Positions 38,937 through 50,948 of a stretch of DNA of 64,000 nt are shown here, piece by piece. Source of the DNA: CAWINY01 sp963837635. Its GTDB lineage: Bacteria; Acidobacteriota; Terriglobia; Terriglobales; Acidobacteriaceae. A program made the position numbers and the translations under genes. The notes under the pieces are model-generated. The model did no database searches. It was not told the origin of the DNA and was given only the letters and a program-made list of their open reading frames with translations. How positions within the stretch are numbered: position 1 is the first letter of the stretch; each line of letters opens with the position of its first letter. Location of the stretch: positions 434,001 to 498,000 of the forward strand of contig CAWINY010000006.1 of the NCBI GenBank assembly GCA_963837635.1, written 5' to 3'.

Positions 38937-39735
38937 TGTACTTTCTCCGGGGGGGATATCCCTCCGCTTCCAGCCCGTCATGCGTCTGGAAGGCAGCCAG
39001 CTTCGATTGGACAGCGCGGAATGTTTGTGTCGCGGTCCCCAAGGTACTCCTTTCGAAATGCCCGCGGTGTTATTCGATTATGTGCGGCGCAAGAAAGCCG
39101 AAGCCGAGGTGGACCGCCGGGTAGTCGAACTAGCCCTTGCCACTGCCGTATATTTGCCTTCCCACTGCGGCCTCGCGATCAACGTGCATGCTTCCACTTT
39201 TGGCCGCGACCAGGGATTTGCCGATTTTGTTGCCAGCCAGGCCCAAAGAACCGGGATGGATTTGTCCCGGATTACGATTGAAATCGTCGAACAGTCCCCC
39301 GCGTGGTGTCAGGGCAACTTTCTCGCCAACCTGGAGCACTTACGGGCCATTGGGATCAAGATTGCCCTCGACGACGTCGGCACCGGGTACTCCAATTACC
39401 GCATGATTCTCGATGTGCATCCCGACATCTTCAAACTCGACGGCTATCTAGTGAATGGGATCGACCGCGACCTTGACCGGATGGCGGTGGCCAAGTCGTT
39501 GGTGAGCCTGGCCCGCGACTTCGGAAGTGAGATTATCGCGGAGGCGGTCGAAACCGAGCCCCAGTTTATTTCTCTGGCCCAGGTGGGCATTAGCCTGTTC
39601 CAAGGCTATCTCTTCTACCGGCCAATGCCTCTTCCGCAACTGTTGGAGGAGATCGAACGCAAGCAGACGGCGGAATCCGGTGCGGTATCCCCGGCTTTTC
39701 GGCTGGAATCGTTTCTCACGACGCCCGCGGCATAG
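38920..39735 (+). CDS. EAL-domain c-di-GMP phosphodiesterase (divergent motif)
   Basis: Seen: 271 residues, EAL domain alone. The signature reads AECLCR (E34-C35-L36) instead of EAL. Other site residues are kept: N89 (AINVHA), E121 (TIEIVEQS), D151-D152 in DDVGTGYSN (usually DDFGTG), K172 (FKLDGYLV), E208 (AEAVET) and Q228 (FQGYLF). Known: these ligate two metal ions and hydrolyse c-di-GMP to pGpG. With all metal ligands present, activity is probable although the EAL and DDFG loops deviate; a degenerate, binding-only role is the alternative. It overlaps the receiver gene by 17 nt and ends before a strong terminator. Confidence 0.9.
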   Translation: MSLLTDVLSPGGISLRFQPVMRLEGSQLRLDSAECLCRGPQGTPFEMPAVLFDYVRRKKAEAEVDRRVVELALATAVYLPSHCGLAINVHASTFGRDQGFADFVASQAQRTGMDLSRITIEIVEQSPAWCQGNFLANLEHLRAIGIKIALDDVGTGYSNYRMILDVHPDIFKLDGYLVNGIDRDLDRMAVAKSLVSLARDFGSEIIAEAVETEPQFISLAQVGISLFQGYLFYRPMPLPQLLEEIERKQTAESGAVSPAFRLESFLTTPAA

Positions 39736-39773
39736 TATCCACCCCAAAACGTGCTGCCTCCTTAAGTGTGGGG

Positions 39774-39801
39774 CGGGGCGGTGACCCGCCCCGTTTTTTT
39801 T
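39774..39801 (+). terminator. Intrinsic terminator after the receiver/EAL operon
   Basis: CGGGGCGG, loop TGAC, CCGCCCCG followed by eight T residues, 39 bp past the EAL stop codon. Very strong. Confidence 0.95.
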
Positions 39802-40373
39802 GGGGAAGGATCTAAAGATCCGTTCCGCACACGCGCGGATCGGACCGACTCGTTACTGCCGGCGGTGAGGAGAAGCGTCATTCCCATTGTGGAACTGCGC
39901 CCATCTCTCCTCCCGGCTGGCCACGGACGCATGGCCGGCCTGACCTGCGGAAGGGCTCTCCCAGCGAGCATTTCTGTTGAGCCGATCGGCTGGGATTGTC
40001 ACAGAGCGCAGGTTCGAAAATCACAATAAGGCGTGATGGATTTTGCTGCCGCGAAGCGATATCTATTGTAGGATGATAATGGCGGGTGATGTTCTTCCCT
40101 ATCTGGTCAAAGGCCAGATGTGAACGCAGTTCTCCAAAGGCGCGGTGCCAGTCTGCCAGCAAGCGACCAGATGTAAGGCTCAGGGTTTCCCGAAAGTCGA
40201 AAACAAGGGTGGTTGGAAGTGATCTGGGGGATCCCCTGGGGTCGCGTTTCCCGCATCAGTGCAAGTCCAACCCGTGGGCCCCGATTTCAGACAGAAAAAA
40301 ATTAGCCAGAAGGTGGTCGCTAGCGATAAGGGCCGAGTCTTTGCGTCGTTTCTAGAAACACCATCGCTGAGAA
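39802..40373. other. 572-bp gap upstream of MEDS gene, no gene seen
   Basis: I find no supportable gene. There is an imperfect hairpin CATCTGGCC/GGTCAAAGGCCAGATG around 40096-40120 and a second CCAGATGT at 40167. Base composition is mixed with an A/T-rich patch (40295-40305). The promoter for the 40374 gene is not obvious. Confidence 0.4.
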
Positions 40374-41294
40374 ATGAAAAACGCCCATATCCTGATTGCC
40401 GGGGAAACCCAAACCTCGAATAGTATGCGGCAGCTCGTGCTGGAGGCCGCCGGCTATATCGTGGTGACGGCAACGGATGTCTTCTCTGCTCTGGAGGAGG
40501 CAAAGCGCGCCACCTTCCAGTTGGCGGTGGTGGATGGATTGCTCCCTTTTGCCTCGGTCCAACATCTTCTGCGCACTTTTCGTTCCCGGGGAATTCCCAC
40601 CCTTCTTCTGGCGCCACGAGAAATTTGCGAGCCGCTGCTCTCCCTGGCGAGTATGGCCATGCCATTCGATGACGCATACACACTGCCCAGGATTGTGGAA
40701 TCCTTGCTCCTGAATCCTCCGAAAACCGCGGTGCCCATACCTCTTGGGATTGGCCTGGAAACTGCGAACGTGGGTGACCACATGGCTTGGCTGTGCGCCA
40801 ATGGGGGGGATTGCGATAAAGTTATGCGGTTCCTGGCGATGGGATTCGAGCGGGACGAGATGAGCATTGTCTTGGGGATGGAAGGGCAAAAGGATCGACT
40901 TGGCCAGGTCCTGCAAGCCCATGGCTTCAATCTGCAACAGCTCATTGACCGCGGCTGCCTGTGCTGGATTGATGCCGCTAATTGTTTCGGGCTCGGCGAG
41001 GCTTGGGCAGGCGAGGTAACTAAAATAGTAACTTCCTGCTCGTCGCCGGTGCGGGTGCTGGCAAGCGTGGGCGTGGTGCAGAAAGTGCCCCCCCCCGAAT
41101 CAGAGTTGCGCCGCTTCGAGGTACAGCTCGATGCCGTCCTTCGTAACACGCGCTCAATTGCCGTTTGCCTCTATGACCTCGACCACCTCACGGCGAAGCA
41201 GCTATTCTTCGCTGGTCTGGGTCAACATTCGATGATTGTCACTCCTAACGGCGTAGTGCGGGAACACCTCTCGCTGGGCACCACCCTCATCTAA
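40374..41294 (+). CDS. receiver-like plus MEDS-domain sensory protein
   Basis: Seen: 306 residues. Residues 1-120 look like a receiver (MKNAHILIAGETQTSNSMRQ, FQLAVVDGLLPF with the Asp in place, TLLLAPREICEPL) but the Lys region is eroded. Residues 128-306 match the MEDS (DcmR-type sensory) domain: NVGDHMAWLCANGGDCDKVM, MGFERDEMSIVLGMEGQ and the close SIAVCLYDLDHLTAKQLFFA. Known: MEDS domains occur in DcmR-like regulators and hydrocarbon or one-carbon sensors, and resemble RecA/KaiC-like folds. No output domain is seen. It probably works with the hybrid kinase 340 bp downstream; that is inference from position. Confidence 0.75.
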   Translation: MKNAHILIAGETQTSNSMRQLVLEAAGYIVVTATDVFSALEEAKRATFQLAVVDGLLPFASVQHLLRTFRSRGIPTLLLAPREICEPLLSLASMAMPFDDAYTLPRIVESLLLNPPKTAVPIPLGIGLETANVGDHMAWLCANGGDCDKVMRFLAMGFERDEMSIVLGMEGQKDRLGQVLQAHGFNLQQLIDRGCLCWIDAANCFGLGEAWAGEVTKIVTSCSSPVRVLASVGVVQKVPPPESELRRFEVQLDAVLRNTRSIAVCLYDLDHLTAKQLFFAGLGQHSMIVTPNGVVREHLSLGTTLI

Positions 41295-41635
41295 AGTTGT
41301 TCCTAACTTGATTCCTCGTCTTCACCGCAGAGGGCGCAGAGTATCGCGCAGAGGACGCCAGAGGAAGGCAACTGACGGAAATCCATCCGGCCGGCGCTCA
41401 CCTGTAGGGCGTGTACCCATGCGTACGAGTGGGCTTGTTCTGCGCCCTTTGCGAATCCTCTGCTCCCTCTGCGGTTAGAGACGTTCTCACTCCGTTTTCT
41501 CAGGTTTGGTGCGAATAGAAGGTATGGTTACGCTTCAGTTAATTAACTGTTCTCAGGTAAATACCTGATCGCAGGTTACCCCGGTAATGTTCTAAATTCT
41601 CGCTACCAGAGCTACTCTGCAACAAACCATCGCCA
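41295..41635. repeat. Inverted CACCGCAGAGGGCGC repeat before kinase gene
   Basis: Left arm 41322-41370 (TTCACCGCAGAGGGCGCAGAG) and right arm 41430-41485 (CGCCCTTTGCGAATCC to CTCCCTCTGCGGTTAG) are inverted. The 150 bp after the right arm hold no gene; a short TTAATTAACTG patch at about 41537-41547 may be part of the kinase promoter. Confidence 0.7.
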
Positions 41636-44008
41636 ATGCGATGGCTTGCGGAAAACGCAGGAGGGGGCGTTTCGTCCGTGCTATCTCTCAGCGCACAAGT
41701 GTTGGAATTATTGCCCGTTGCCATTTTGGTGTGCGACGTGGAGGGGCGCATTGTCCAGTACAATTCGCGCGCGGTCGAGCTGTTTGGACGGCGTCCGGAT
41801 GAGCGCGACCGCTTCTGCGCCATGGAGAAGGTGTTCCTGTGCGATGGCACCAGCGTACCCCACTCGCAATTGCCCATGGTGCTGGCGGTTCGGGAGGGAC
41901 GATCGTTCCGCGACCTGGAAGCCTACGCCATCCGAACCGATGGGCAGACGCGGCACATGCTGGTCAACATTGATCCGATCCGGGACGAGTGGGGGCAAGT
42001 CGTGGGCGTCATCAATGCGGTGCAGGACATCACCGCGATGCGCCGCAACGAGCGGGTATTCGAGACCATCTTTCAGCAGAGCGCCATCGGCATTGCCCTC
42101 ATCAGCCCGGACTGGACGCTGCGCGACATTAACCCGTGTTTGTGCCAGATCCTCGGATATAACAAGATCGAGATGTTCGGCAAGCAGTACTGGGAATTCC
42201 TGCACCCGGCCGACGTGGCCAACGCGCAGGAGGGAGTGGCTTCGCTCCAGGCTGGGGAGGTGAGCAGCTACTCTGCGGAGCGACGCTATGTCCGCAAGGA
42301 TGGGGAAGTTGTAACCTGCCGGATCACCGCTTCCATCACCAAGGAATTCAGCGCCGACTCCGCCACCACGATCCTCACCGTCGAAGACGTCACCGAAGAG
42401 AAGCGGGCCCTGGCCGTCCTGGGCAAAACCGAGAGGTTGGTGCGCCGGCTGGTGGACGCCAAAATGATTGGCGTGCTGCTGTGGGACATGTCCGGCCGGA
42501 TCCATGACGCGAACGACACCTTCCTGCATATGCTCGGCTACACCCGCGAGGAGTTGGAACAAGGGAAGATTAGGGTCCAGGACTTCACCCCTCCCGAATA
42601 CCGCACCAAAGATCTGGCGGCTTTACACCGGCTCATGACGACCGGGTCCTGCCCACCCCACGAAAGTGTTCACCTGCGGAAGGATGGCACCCCGGTTTCG
42701 GTGCTGGTTGGGCTGGGTCTGATGGATCAGCCCGGCAGGGGCGTGGCTTGGGTGCTCGACATCTCCCGGCAGAAGGAGCTCGAGGCGCAACTTTTGCAGA
42801 CGCAAAAGATGGAGGCGGTCGGGCAGTTGGCGGGAGGTATCGCCCACGACTTCAACAACATCTTGATGGCGATCAGCAGCCATGCCGAGCTGTTGCTCAC
42901 CATCCTGCCGGGGAATCCGCAGGTAGGAAAGACGGCCGCGACCATTGTCTCCGCTACCGAGCGTGCCGGACAACTGATCCGCAAATTGCTGGCCTTCAGT
43001 CGCAAGCAAGAATTGTCCGTCACCACCTTCGACCTCAACTCCCTGCTAGCCGGAAGTGCGGAGCTGGTCAGCCATCTGCTGCCGAAATTCATCGACTTCC
43101 AGGTCGAGCGCCCGGTCGAACCCTGTTGGGTCAAGGCTGACCCGGCGCTCATGGAGCAGGTGCTCGTTAACCTGGTGCTCAACGCGCGCGATGCCATGCC
43201 TCAAGGTGGCACGTTGGTGGTGCGGGCCTCCGGAGTTGTGGTGGGGGAAGAGGACCTCGGCCTGCATGGCGCGGTTCCGGTCGGCCAGTACGGGCTGATT
43301 AGCGTTGCGGATACCGGACAGGGAATTCCCAAGGAAATCCAAAGCCGGATCTTCGAGCCGTTTTTTACCACCAAGCCGAAGGAACGCGGCACGGGCTTGG
43401 GCTTGGCTATGGTCTACGGCACCGTTACCCAGACCGGCGGACATATCCGGGTGAAGAGCAGTGTCAATGCGGGGACGACCTTTTCGGTCTATCTGCCAGC
43501 CACCACCATGCCCACACTGGAGCACATGGAGGCTACCCCATGCCTGTTGTTTTCCGATCCGCTGCCCTGTCCGATGCTGGGTAGCGTGCTCGTCGTCGAT
43601 GATGAAGACATGGTTCGCTCCAGCATACGGACTTTTCTCGAGGCCAGGGGATTGACCGTCGTGGACACCGCGAATGCGCACGAGGCCCTTCGCATCGGGC
43701 TCGAACTAGGCGACCATTTGACCACCTTGATTACGGATGTGGTCATGCCCGACATGTCCGGACCGGAACTGGCACGAACCCTGCTGGCGAAACGCCCCAA
43801 CCTCAACTTGGTGTTCATGTCCGGTTATGCCGCCGGAGCAGCTCGCCAAAAAGATTTTCCGACCGCGAAGTTTCTTCAGAAACCATTCACCCGAGTCATG
43901 CTCCTCGGGGCCGTCTGCGCAAATAACGTGTGCGGAAACAAGACCCGGGCACTTCACTCAGAAGTTCTGGTTGAGCTTGGCGGTTGGGTAAGGCCGGAGT
44001 GTGTATAG
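41636..44008 (+). CDS. hybrid sensor histidine kinase (PAS x3, HisKA, HATPase, receiver)
   Basis: Seen: 790 residues, no membrane segment. PAS domains at about 20-135, 140-258 and 268-380; HisKA with H404 in AGGIAHDFNNILMAISSHAE; HATPase with NLVLNARDAMPQGG (N-box), SVADTGQGIP and FEPFFTTKPKERGTGLGLAM; receiver with VVDDEDMV, phospho-acceptor D701 in LITDVVMPDMSG and Lys in FLQKPF. Known: autophosphorylation on His, then relay to the attached receiver and perhaps to a phosphotransfer protein. The sensor input is cytoplasmic. Likely partners are the receiver at 38.5 kb or the MEDS protein next door. The start ATG 41636 gives a short leader before the first PAS; an inner start near 41680 is possible. 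Confidence 0.95.
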   Translation: MRWLAENAGGGVSSVLSLSAQVLELLPVAILVCDVEGRIVQYNSRAVELFGRRPDERDRFCAMEKVFLCDGTSVPHSQLPMVLAVREGRSFRDLEAYAIRTDGQTRHMLVNIDPIRDEWGQVVGVINAVQDITAMRRNERVFETIFQQSAIGIALISPDWTLRDINPCLCQILGYNKIEMFGKQYWEFLHPADVANAQEGVASLQAGEVSSYSAERRYVRKDGEVVTCRITASITKEFSADSATTILTVEDVTEEKRALAVLGKTERLVRRLVDAKMIGVLLWDMSGRIHDANDTFLHMLGYTREELEQGKIRVQDFTPPEYRTKDLAALHRLMTTGSCPPHESVHLRKDGTPVSVLVGLGLMDQPGRGVAWVLDISRQKELEAQLLQTQKMEAVGQLAGGIAHDFNNILMAISSHAELLLTILPGNPQVGKTAATIVSATERAGQLIRKLLAFSRKQELSVTTFDLNSLLAGSAELVSHLLPKFIDFQVERPVEPCWVKADPALMEQVLVNLVLNARDAMPQGGTLVVRASGVVVGEEDLGLHGAVPVGQYGLISVADTGQGIPKEIQSRIFEPFFTTKPKERGTGLGLAMVYGTVTQTGGHIRVKSSVNAGTTFSVYLPATTMPTLEHMEATPCLLFSDPLPCPMLGSVLVVDDEDMVRSSIRTFLEARGLTVVDTANAHEALRIGLELGDHLTTLITDVVMPDMSGPELARTLLAKRPNLNLVFMSGYAAGAARQKDFPTAKFLQKPFTRVMLLGAVCANNVCGNKTRALHSEVLVELGGWVRPECV

Positions 44009-44230
44009 GGACGGGTGTGTCTCTTTAGCGGCTAAACAGGCTGCTGAAAAGAGCCGAAAAGCAGATTCCTCGCGGGCTAAAAGCCCGCGAGGAATAACAA
44101 AGACAAAGAGCTTAGCGTCGGCGTGGCTGAAGCCGCGCCCTTTCAAACCAAGCCACTCGTCCCCTGCGGTTCGTATCAACGCTATAACTGCCCATCTGTG
44201 TGACGCACTACACTAGTCACTCGTCACTAC
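44009..44230. repeat. REP-like hairpins between kinase and aceE
   Basis: ATTCCTCGCGGGCT-AAA-AGCCCGCGAGGAAT (44065-44095) is a perfect 14-bp stem. GCGTGGCTGAAGCCGCGCC plus CTTTCAAA (44118-44147) is a copy of the 1117/1232 element. ACTAGTCACTCGTCACTAC (44211-44229) belongs to the TAGTCACTAGTCACT family. The genes converge here, so the perfect hairpin might also slow transcription from both sides. Confidence 0.8.
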
Positions 44231-46897
<2,667 letters not shown>

Positions 46898-47009
46898 GCC
46901 TTTTGTCCTCTCAAGTAAGTGATGCCGCTCGCCTGCCGGACGCACCACAAAGGGGGGCTCGCGTTCCGGTGGAATTCCGTTCTGGGAGCCCAGCCGGCAT
47001 CCCGACGCA

Positions 47010-47057
47010 GAGCGTAGCTTTAACGAAAGCAACTTTCATTGTTAAAATCTTGTTCAG
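47010..47057 (+). promoter_or_regulatory. Candidate ribBA promoter
   Basis: TTAAAATCTTG with TAAAAT (about 47043-47048) as a -10 element, only nine bases before the ATG, with a weak -35 (TTTAACG, about 47020-47026). If correct the message is almost leaderless; no FMN riboswitch pattern is present upstream. Confidence 0.35.
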
Positions 47058-48248
<1,191 letters not shown>

Positions 48249-48286
48249 TTTTCGGTTTGCGTCCAGAGCTTGGAAGCCGGGGTTGC

Positions 48287-48326
48287 CCCACCCTTATCGC
48301 TCCCGTTTTTGGAGCGATAGGGTGGG
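48287..48326. repeat. CCCAC-family hairpin, CCCTTATCGCTCC stem subtype
   Basis: CCCACCCTTATCGCTCC, 7-nt loop CGTTTTT, GGAGCGATAGGGTGGG, with one bulged base and the flank GGTTGC before it. Same outer stem and loop as the ATCTGCC subtype but a different, still paired, inner stem. Confidence 0.88.
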
Positions 48327-48424
48327 CTCTGGTGATAACACCTGAGGTGAAGAAATGAAGGCAACGCGCTTGGTGAAAGCGCTTCAGTCCTGCAGTCATC
48401 GCGCGACAGGGCAGCAGATGTGAA

Positions 48425-48466
48425 CCCACCCTGTCGCTCGAAACCCGCGAGCGACAAGGGTGGGGC
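48425..48466. repeat. CCCAC-family hairpin, CCCTGTCGCTCG stem subtype
   Basis: CCCACCCTGTCGCTCG, 7-nt loop AAACCCG, CGAGCGACAAGGGTGGG, one bulge, followed by GCAACC. It is inverted relative to the copy 140 bp to the left, so the pair could form one larger foldback in the 361-bp gap (48249-48609), which contains no gene. Confidence 0.88.
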
Positions 48467-48609
48467 AACCTAATTTAGTCGTTCCGCGAAAGGGTGGGCA
48501 GGTCCCCAGGGAGAGCCGGACGCGCCCGCCTTGCTACCGTGGCCTAGGGGCCACAAGATGCCAGCGGGTGCAACGATATAATCCAGCGCATGGCAAACAA
48601 GATGATGGC

Positions 48610-49086
48610 TTAATGCTGCACTTCTCCGGGCGCTAATCGGGCGCGATTGGCCCTATCTGCTAGCTCAATGAGTCCGCAGCGATTCCAGAGGTACATCCGT
48701 GCACTGTCCAAGTCCCGGAAATCGTGCCAGCGCTCCGAATCACTTTGCTTCAGGGTCTTTCCGACAGGGTCTTCTACCTCATAGGCTGCTTTTTGATATG
48801 CTTCGGGTTTCTCAACCCGATAAAAGACCGTGCCACAATACTCGTTGTTGGAATCAGAAAGATATACGGAGTACTCACCAGATTCTGAATTGAGTTGCCA
48901 GTGAACCAGACTTGTATCAGCATACTCAGCCGCGCTTGGAGGGTGCCCGGCCAGAGCGGCCTTTTCCAGCTCAGCGTCTTTGTCTTCGTCACGCTTTCCA
49001 ATACAGTACAGAAGCAATAAAACCGCGACGGCAGCAAGAAACCCGATTTTGGTCCACCGTTTCACTTGATCTGGCTCCGCAGCCAC
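48610..49086 (-). CDS. membrane-anchored protein of unknown function
   Basis: Seen: 158 residues from GTG 49086 (MAAEPDQVKRW). A single membrane helix near the start (about residues 13-29: TKIGFLAAVAVLLLLYCIG) is followed by an outside domain with a Tyr/Asp/Ser-rich beta pattern: LVHWQLNSESGEYSVYLSDS, EYCGTVFYRVEKPEAYQKAA. No family recognised and no enzyme motif. One Cys pair (C in EYCGT and WNRCGLIE) may form a disulfide outside the membrane. Codon usage looks less GC-biased than that of neighbours (many AT-ending codons), a hint of transfer or relaxed selection. It has the small 49138 gene upstream on the same strand. Confidence 0.6.
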   Translation of the reverse strand: MAAEPDQVKRWTKIGFLAAVAVLLLLYCIGKRDEDKDAELEKAALAGHPPSAAEYADTSLVHWQLNSESGEYSVYLSDSNNEYCGTVFYRVEKPEAYQKAAYEVEDPVGKTLKQSDSERWHDFRDLDSARMYLWNRCGLIELADRANRARLAPGEVQH

Positions 49087-49137
49087 GTGGTGGGCAATTT
49101 AGAAAGGGCCCCAACAGCGGCGACCCGCCTTCACGGC

Positions 49138-49356
49138 TTACCGTGGAACTTCCGCCCAGCCGAACTTCTCCGAATAGGTGTGTTGACAGCCTGTTTCATC
49201 ATCCTGAATGAGTGCAAATACATACCCTTCGGGGAATGGCTTGTCCTTCGCGTCTTCGAGGGAATTAAACGAAAAAGGCTCTGATGACTGCTTTCCCGGA
49301 AAGTATTTGGTCTTGTGGAAGAAGGCCTCGGTGGAATAAATCACGGTAACGCTCAT
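49138..49356 (-). CDS. small hypothetical protein
   Basis: Seen: 72 residues from ATG 49356 (MSVTVIYSTEAFFHKTKYFP, then GKQSSEPFSFNSLEDAKDKP). The pattern alternates beta and short helix (FPEGYVFALIQDDETGCQHT) like small accessory proteins seen in phage or mobile regions, but I recognise no family. No membrane segment or signal peptide. Its AT-rich codon usage matches the next gene at 48610. Upstream, about 93 bp separate it from the DUF2283 gene. Confidence that it is a real gene is moderate. Confidence 0.5.
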   Translation of the reverse strand: MSVTVIYSTEAFFHKTKYFPGKQSSEPFSFNSLEDAKDKPFPEGYVFALIQDDETGCQHTYSEKFGWAEVPR

Positions 49357-49448
49357 GTGCTCATGTGCCTCTTCCCTCCCGACTAAAGCATGAGCTTACA
49401 CCTGAAACTTGCAAGCAACGAAGAAAAAACCTGCGCTGGAATGCAGAA

Positions 49449-49664
49449 TTATGCAATTCTCGTCCGGCCTGCCGGGAGTGACTCGGTTTCTACCGTTTTA
49501 AGATCCATGACCTGAGAGGCATGTTGAATGTCGATTCCCACGACTTTTCCCTCCGCGTCGAAATCGACCACCAAGCCTTCCGCTATCTCGCGAGAGTCTG
49601 CGCTAGGCTTAGCGTTCAAGTCGATGTAAAGCGAATCTGTCTCTGGGTCGTAGTGCAGCTTCAT
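49449..49664 (-). CDS. DUF2283 protein (putative antitoxin-like partner)
   Basis: Seen: 71 residues starting MKLHYDPETDSLYIDLNAKP, then SREIAEGLVVDFDAEGKVVG and IDIQHASQVMDLKTVETESL, the standard DUF2283 pattern. A ribosome site CAGGAG lies nine bases before the ATG. Known: DUF2283 proteins are small and often encoded directly downstream of a small basic protein of the DUF4258 type; the pair is often thought to be toxin-antitoxin-like, without firm proof. Here the partner upstream appears frameshifted; its intended stop would sit two bases before this ATG. Confidence 0.85.
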   Translation of the reverse strand: MKLHYDPETDSLYIDLNAKPSADSREIAEGLVVDFDAEGKVVGIDIQHASQVMDLKTVETESLPAGRTRIA

Positions 49665-49666
49665 AG

Positions 49667-49917
49667 CTACTCCTGTTTCTGTTCAGGAAGCCGGAAATTG
49701 CGATCCGGGAAGCGTTATGAATTGTCTCGCCGTCTTCGAGCGTTACGACGCGAAGGATCCGGCCCTCTAGCTCTGGCAAAGCGCCCCAAAACCGAATTCT
49801 GCCATCCGGTTGCACTTCTCGCGCTAGTGGATTCTGTACGACTCGTTCGCACCAGTCTCGCTGAATGTACGAGCGTTTGCGTAAGACCTGCTCCTGGAAA
49901 TAGCGGGTCGTCTTCAT
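49667..49917 (-). pseudogene. toxin-like partner of DUF2283, frameshifted near the C-terminus
   Basis: Seen: ATG 49917 gives MKTTRYFQEQVLRKRSYIQR, then DWCERVVQNPLAREVQPDGR and LPELEGRILRVVTLEDGETI HNA (given in pieces). In the present frame it continues as SRIAISGFLNRNRSSYEAAL into the DUF2283 gene and stops at 49609. In the +1 frame the same bases read FPDRNFRLPEQKQE and stop at TAG 49669-49667, two bases before the DUF2283 ATG. That is the expected C-terminus (the family ends HNAFPDRxF), so one base is missing near 49708-49712, in a TTCCCGG run that would be TTTCCCGG. Either a pseudogene or a sequencing error. Confidence 0.7.
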
Positions 49918-49943
49918 CCGGCTCCGGCTCACTGAGTCCTGCC

Positions 49944-50948
49944 TTACTGCACGGTCCTTACGCGCGTTTTCCTGCGAATCCGGAGCTGGGCCAGGATGCG
50001 TTCGGCGGCCATCGAGAGCGGTCCCTCCAGCGAGCAGCCGCTGGCGCAAACGTGGCCGCCTCCGCCGAACTGCTCGGCGATGTCCGCCACATTCACTTGG
50101 CCCTTGCTGCGCATGCTGACCCGCCAGCGACGCCGGTCGACGAGTTCGCGGAAGAACGCGGCGACCTCAACTCCCTCGATGCCGAGCGCGTAATTGACCA
50201 AGCCTTCGCAATCCTCATCGAGAGCGCCGCAGCGCTCCATCTGATCACGGGTGACATACATCCAGGTGAGGTCGTCATCGCGGTGCAGATTGGAGAGCGC
50301 GCAGCCCAGCAGCCGCATCTTCGAAGTGGGTGCGGAGAAGTACACGCTCTGTGCGATGCGGACCGGGTCGGCGCCGCAGCGCACCAGCTCGCGAGCCAGG
50401 GCAAAGGTGGCCTGGCTAGTGCCGCTGTAGCAGAATGCGCCGGTGTCCGTGAGCAACCCCGTGTACAGGCAGGTGGCGATCTCGGGCGAGATGGAGACGC
50501 CAGCCACGCGGGCCAGCCGGAAGACCATTTCGGCGGTAGCGCAGGCGCTGGGGTCGATCCAATTGAGGTGGGCGAAGGGCCGGCCGCTGAAATGATGATC
50601 GATGTTAATCAGGAATTGCTGCCCGAATCCTTGGAGCGCGGTGCGCTCCAGGCAGTCGCATTCCAGGATGATGGCCGCTTCATGCGAATCTTTGACCACT
50701 TGCGCCTGCACCACGGTTTCGGCAAAGGGCAGCCCACGGTAGATGGCCGGGACGCCATCGCGCAGCACGACTTCCGCCTCTTTGCCCAGTTTGCGCAAAA
50801 GCTGCGAGCAGGCCAGCACGGAGCCAATGGCGTCGCCATCCGGGCGCGAATGCGAGGTCAGCACAAAGTGGTCGCGCCGCTCAATCTGGCGCAGCACCTC
50901 GCCGGCGGTTTTGTCGGGAACCACGCTGAGCTGGCCCGGACTGCTCAT
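49944..50948 (-). CDS. nrnA: DHH phosphoesterase (oligoribonuclease/pAp phosphatase NrnA)
   Basis: Seen: 334 residues. The DHH motifs are TSHSRPDGDAIGS, ILECDCLERT, INIDHHFSG, GLLTDTGAFCYS and the DHHA1 motif AEQFGGGGHVCASGCSLEG. Known: NrnA degrades nano-RNA (2-5 nt) and dephosphorylates pAp; it uses Mn ions at the DHH centre. It overlaps the upstream rbfA gene by four bases (ATGA), so the two are co-translated, as in many bacteria. The frameshifted toxin-like gene starts 27 bp after the stop. No signal peptide. All ligands are present, so activity is expected. Confidence 0.93.
   Translation of the reverse strand: MSSPGQLSVVPDKTAGEVLRQIERRDHFVLTSHSRPDGDAIGSVLACSQLLRKLGKEAEVVLRDGVPAIYRGLPFAETVVQAQVVKDSHEAAIILECDCLERTALQGFGQQFLINIDHHFSGRPFAHLNWIDPSACATAEMVFRLARVAGVSISPEIATCLYTGLLTDTGAFCYSGTSQATFALARELVRCGADPVRIAQSVYFSAPTSKMRLLGCALSNLHRDDDLTWMYVTRDQMERCGALDEDCEGLVNYALGIEGVEVAAFFRELVDRRRWRVSMRSKGQVNVADIAEQFGGGGHVCASGCSLEGPLSMAAERILAQLRIRRKTRVRTVQ

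Noticed and set aside
39774..39801. Member of the CCCAC hairpin family
   Set aside because: It has a 4-nt loop, a different stem and a T8 tail: an ordinary intrinsic terminator.
40010..40040. tRNA T-arm-like GGTTCGAAAATC
   Set aside because: No matching acceptor stem, D-arm or anticodon arm nearby; no other tRNA-like structures found in the window.
46898..47057. FMN riboswitch ahead of ribBA
   Set aside because: The conserved RFN-element segments are not present in the 160 bp.
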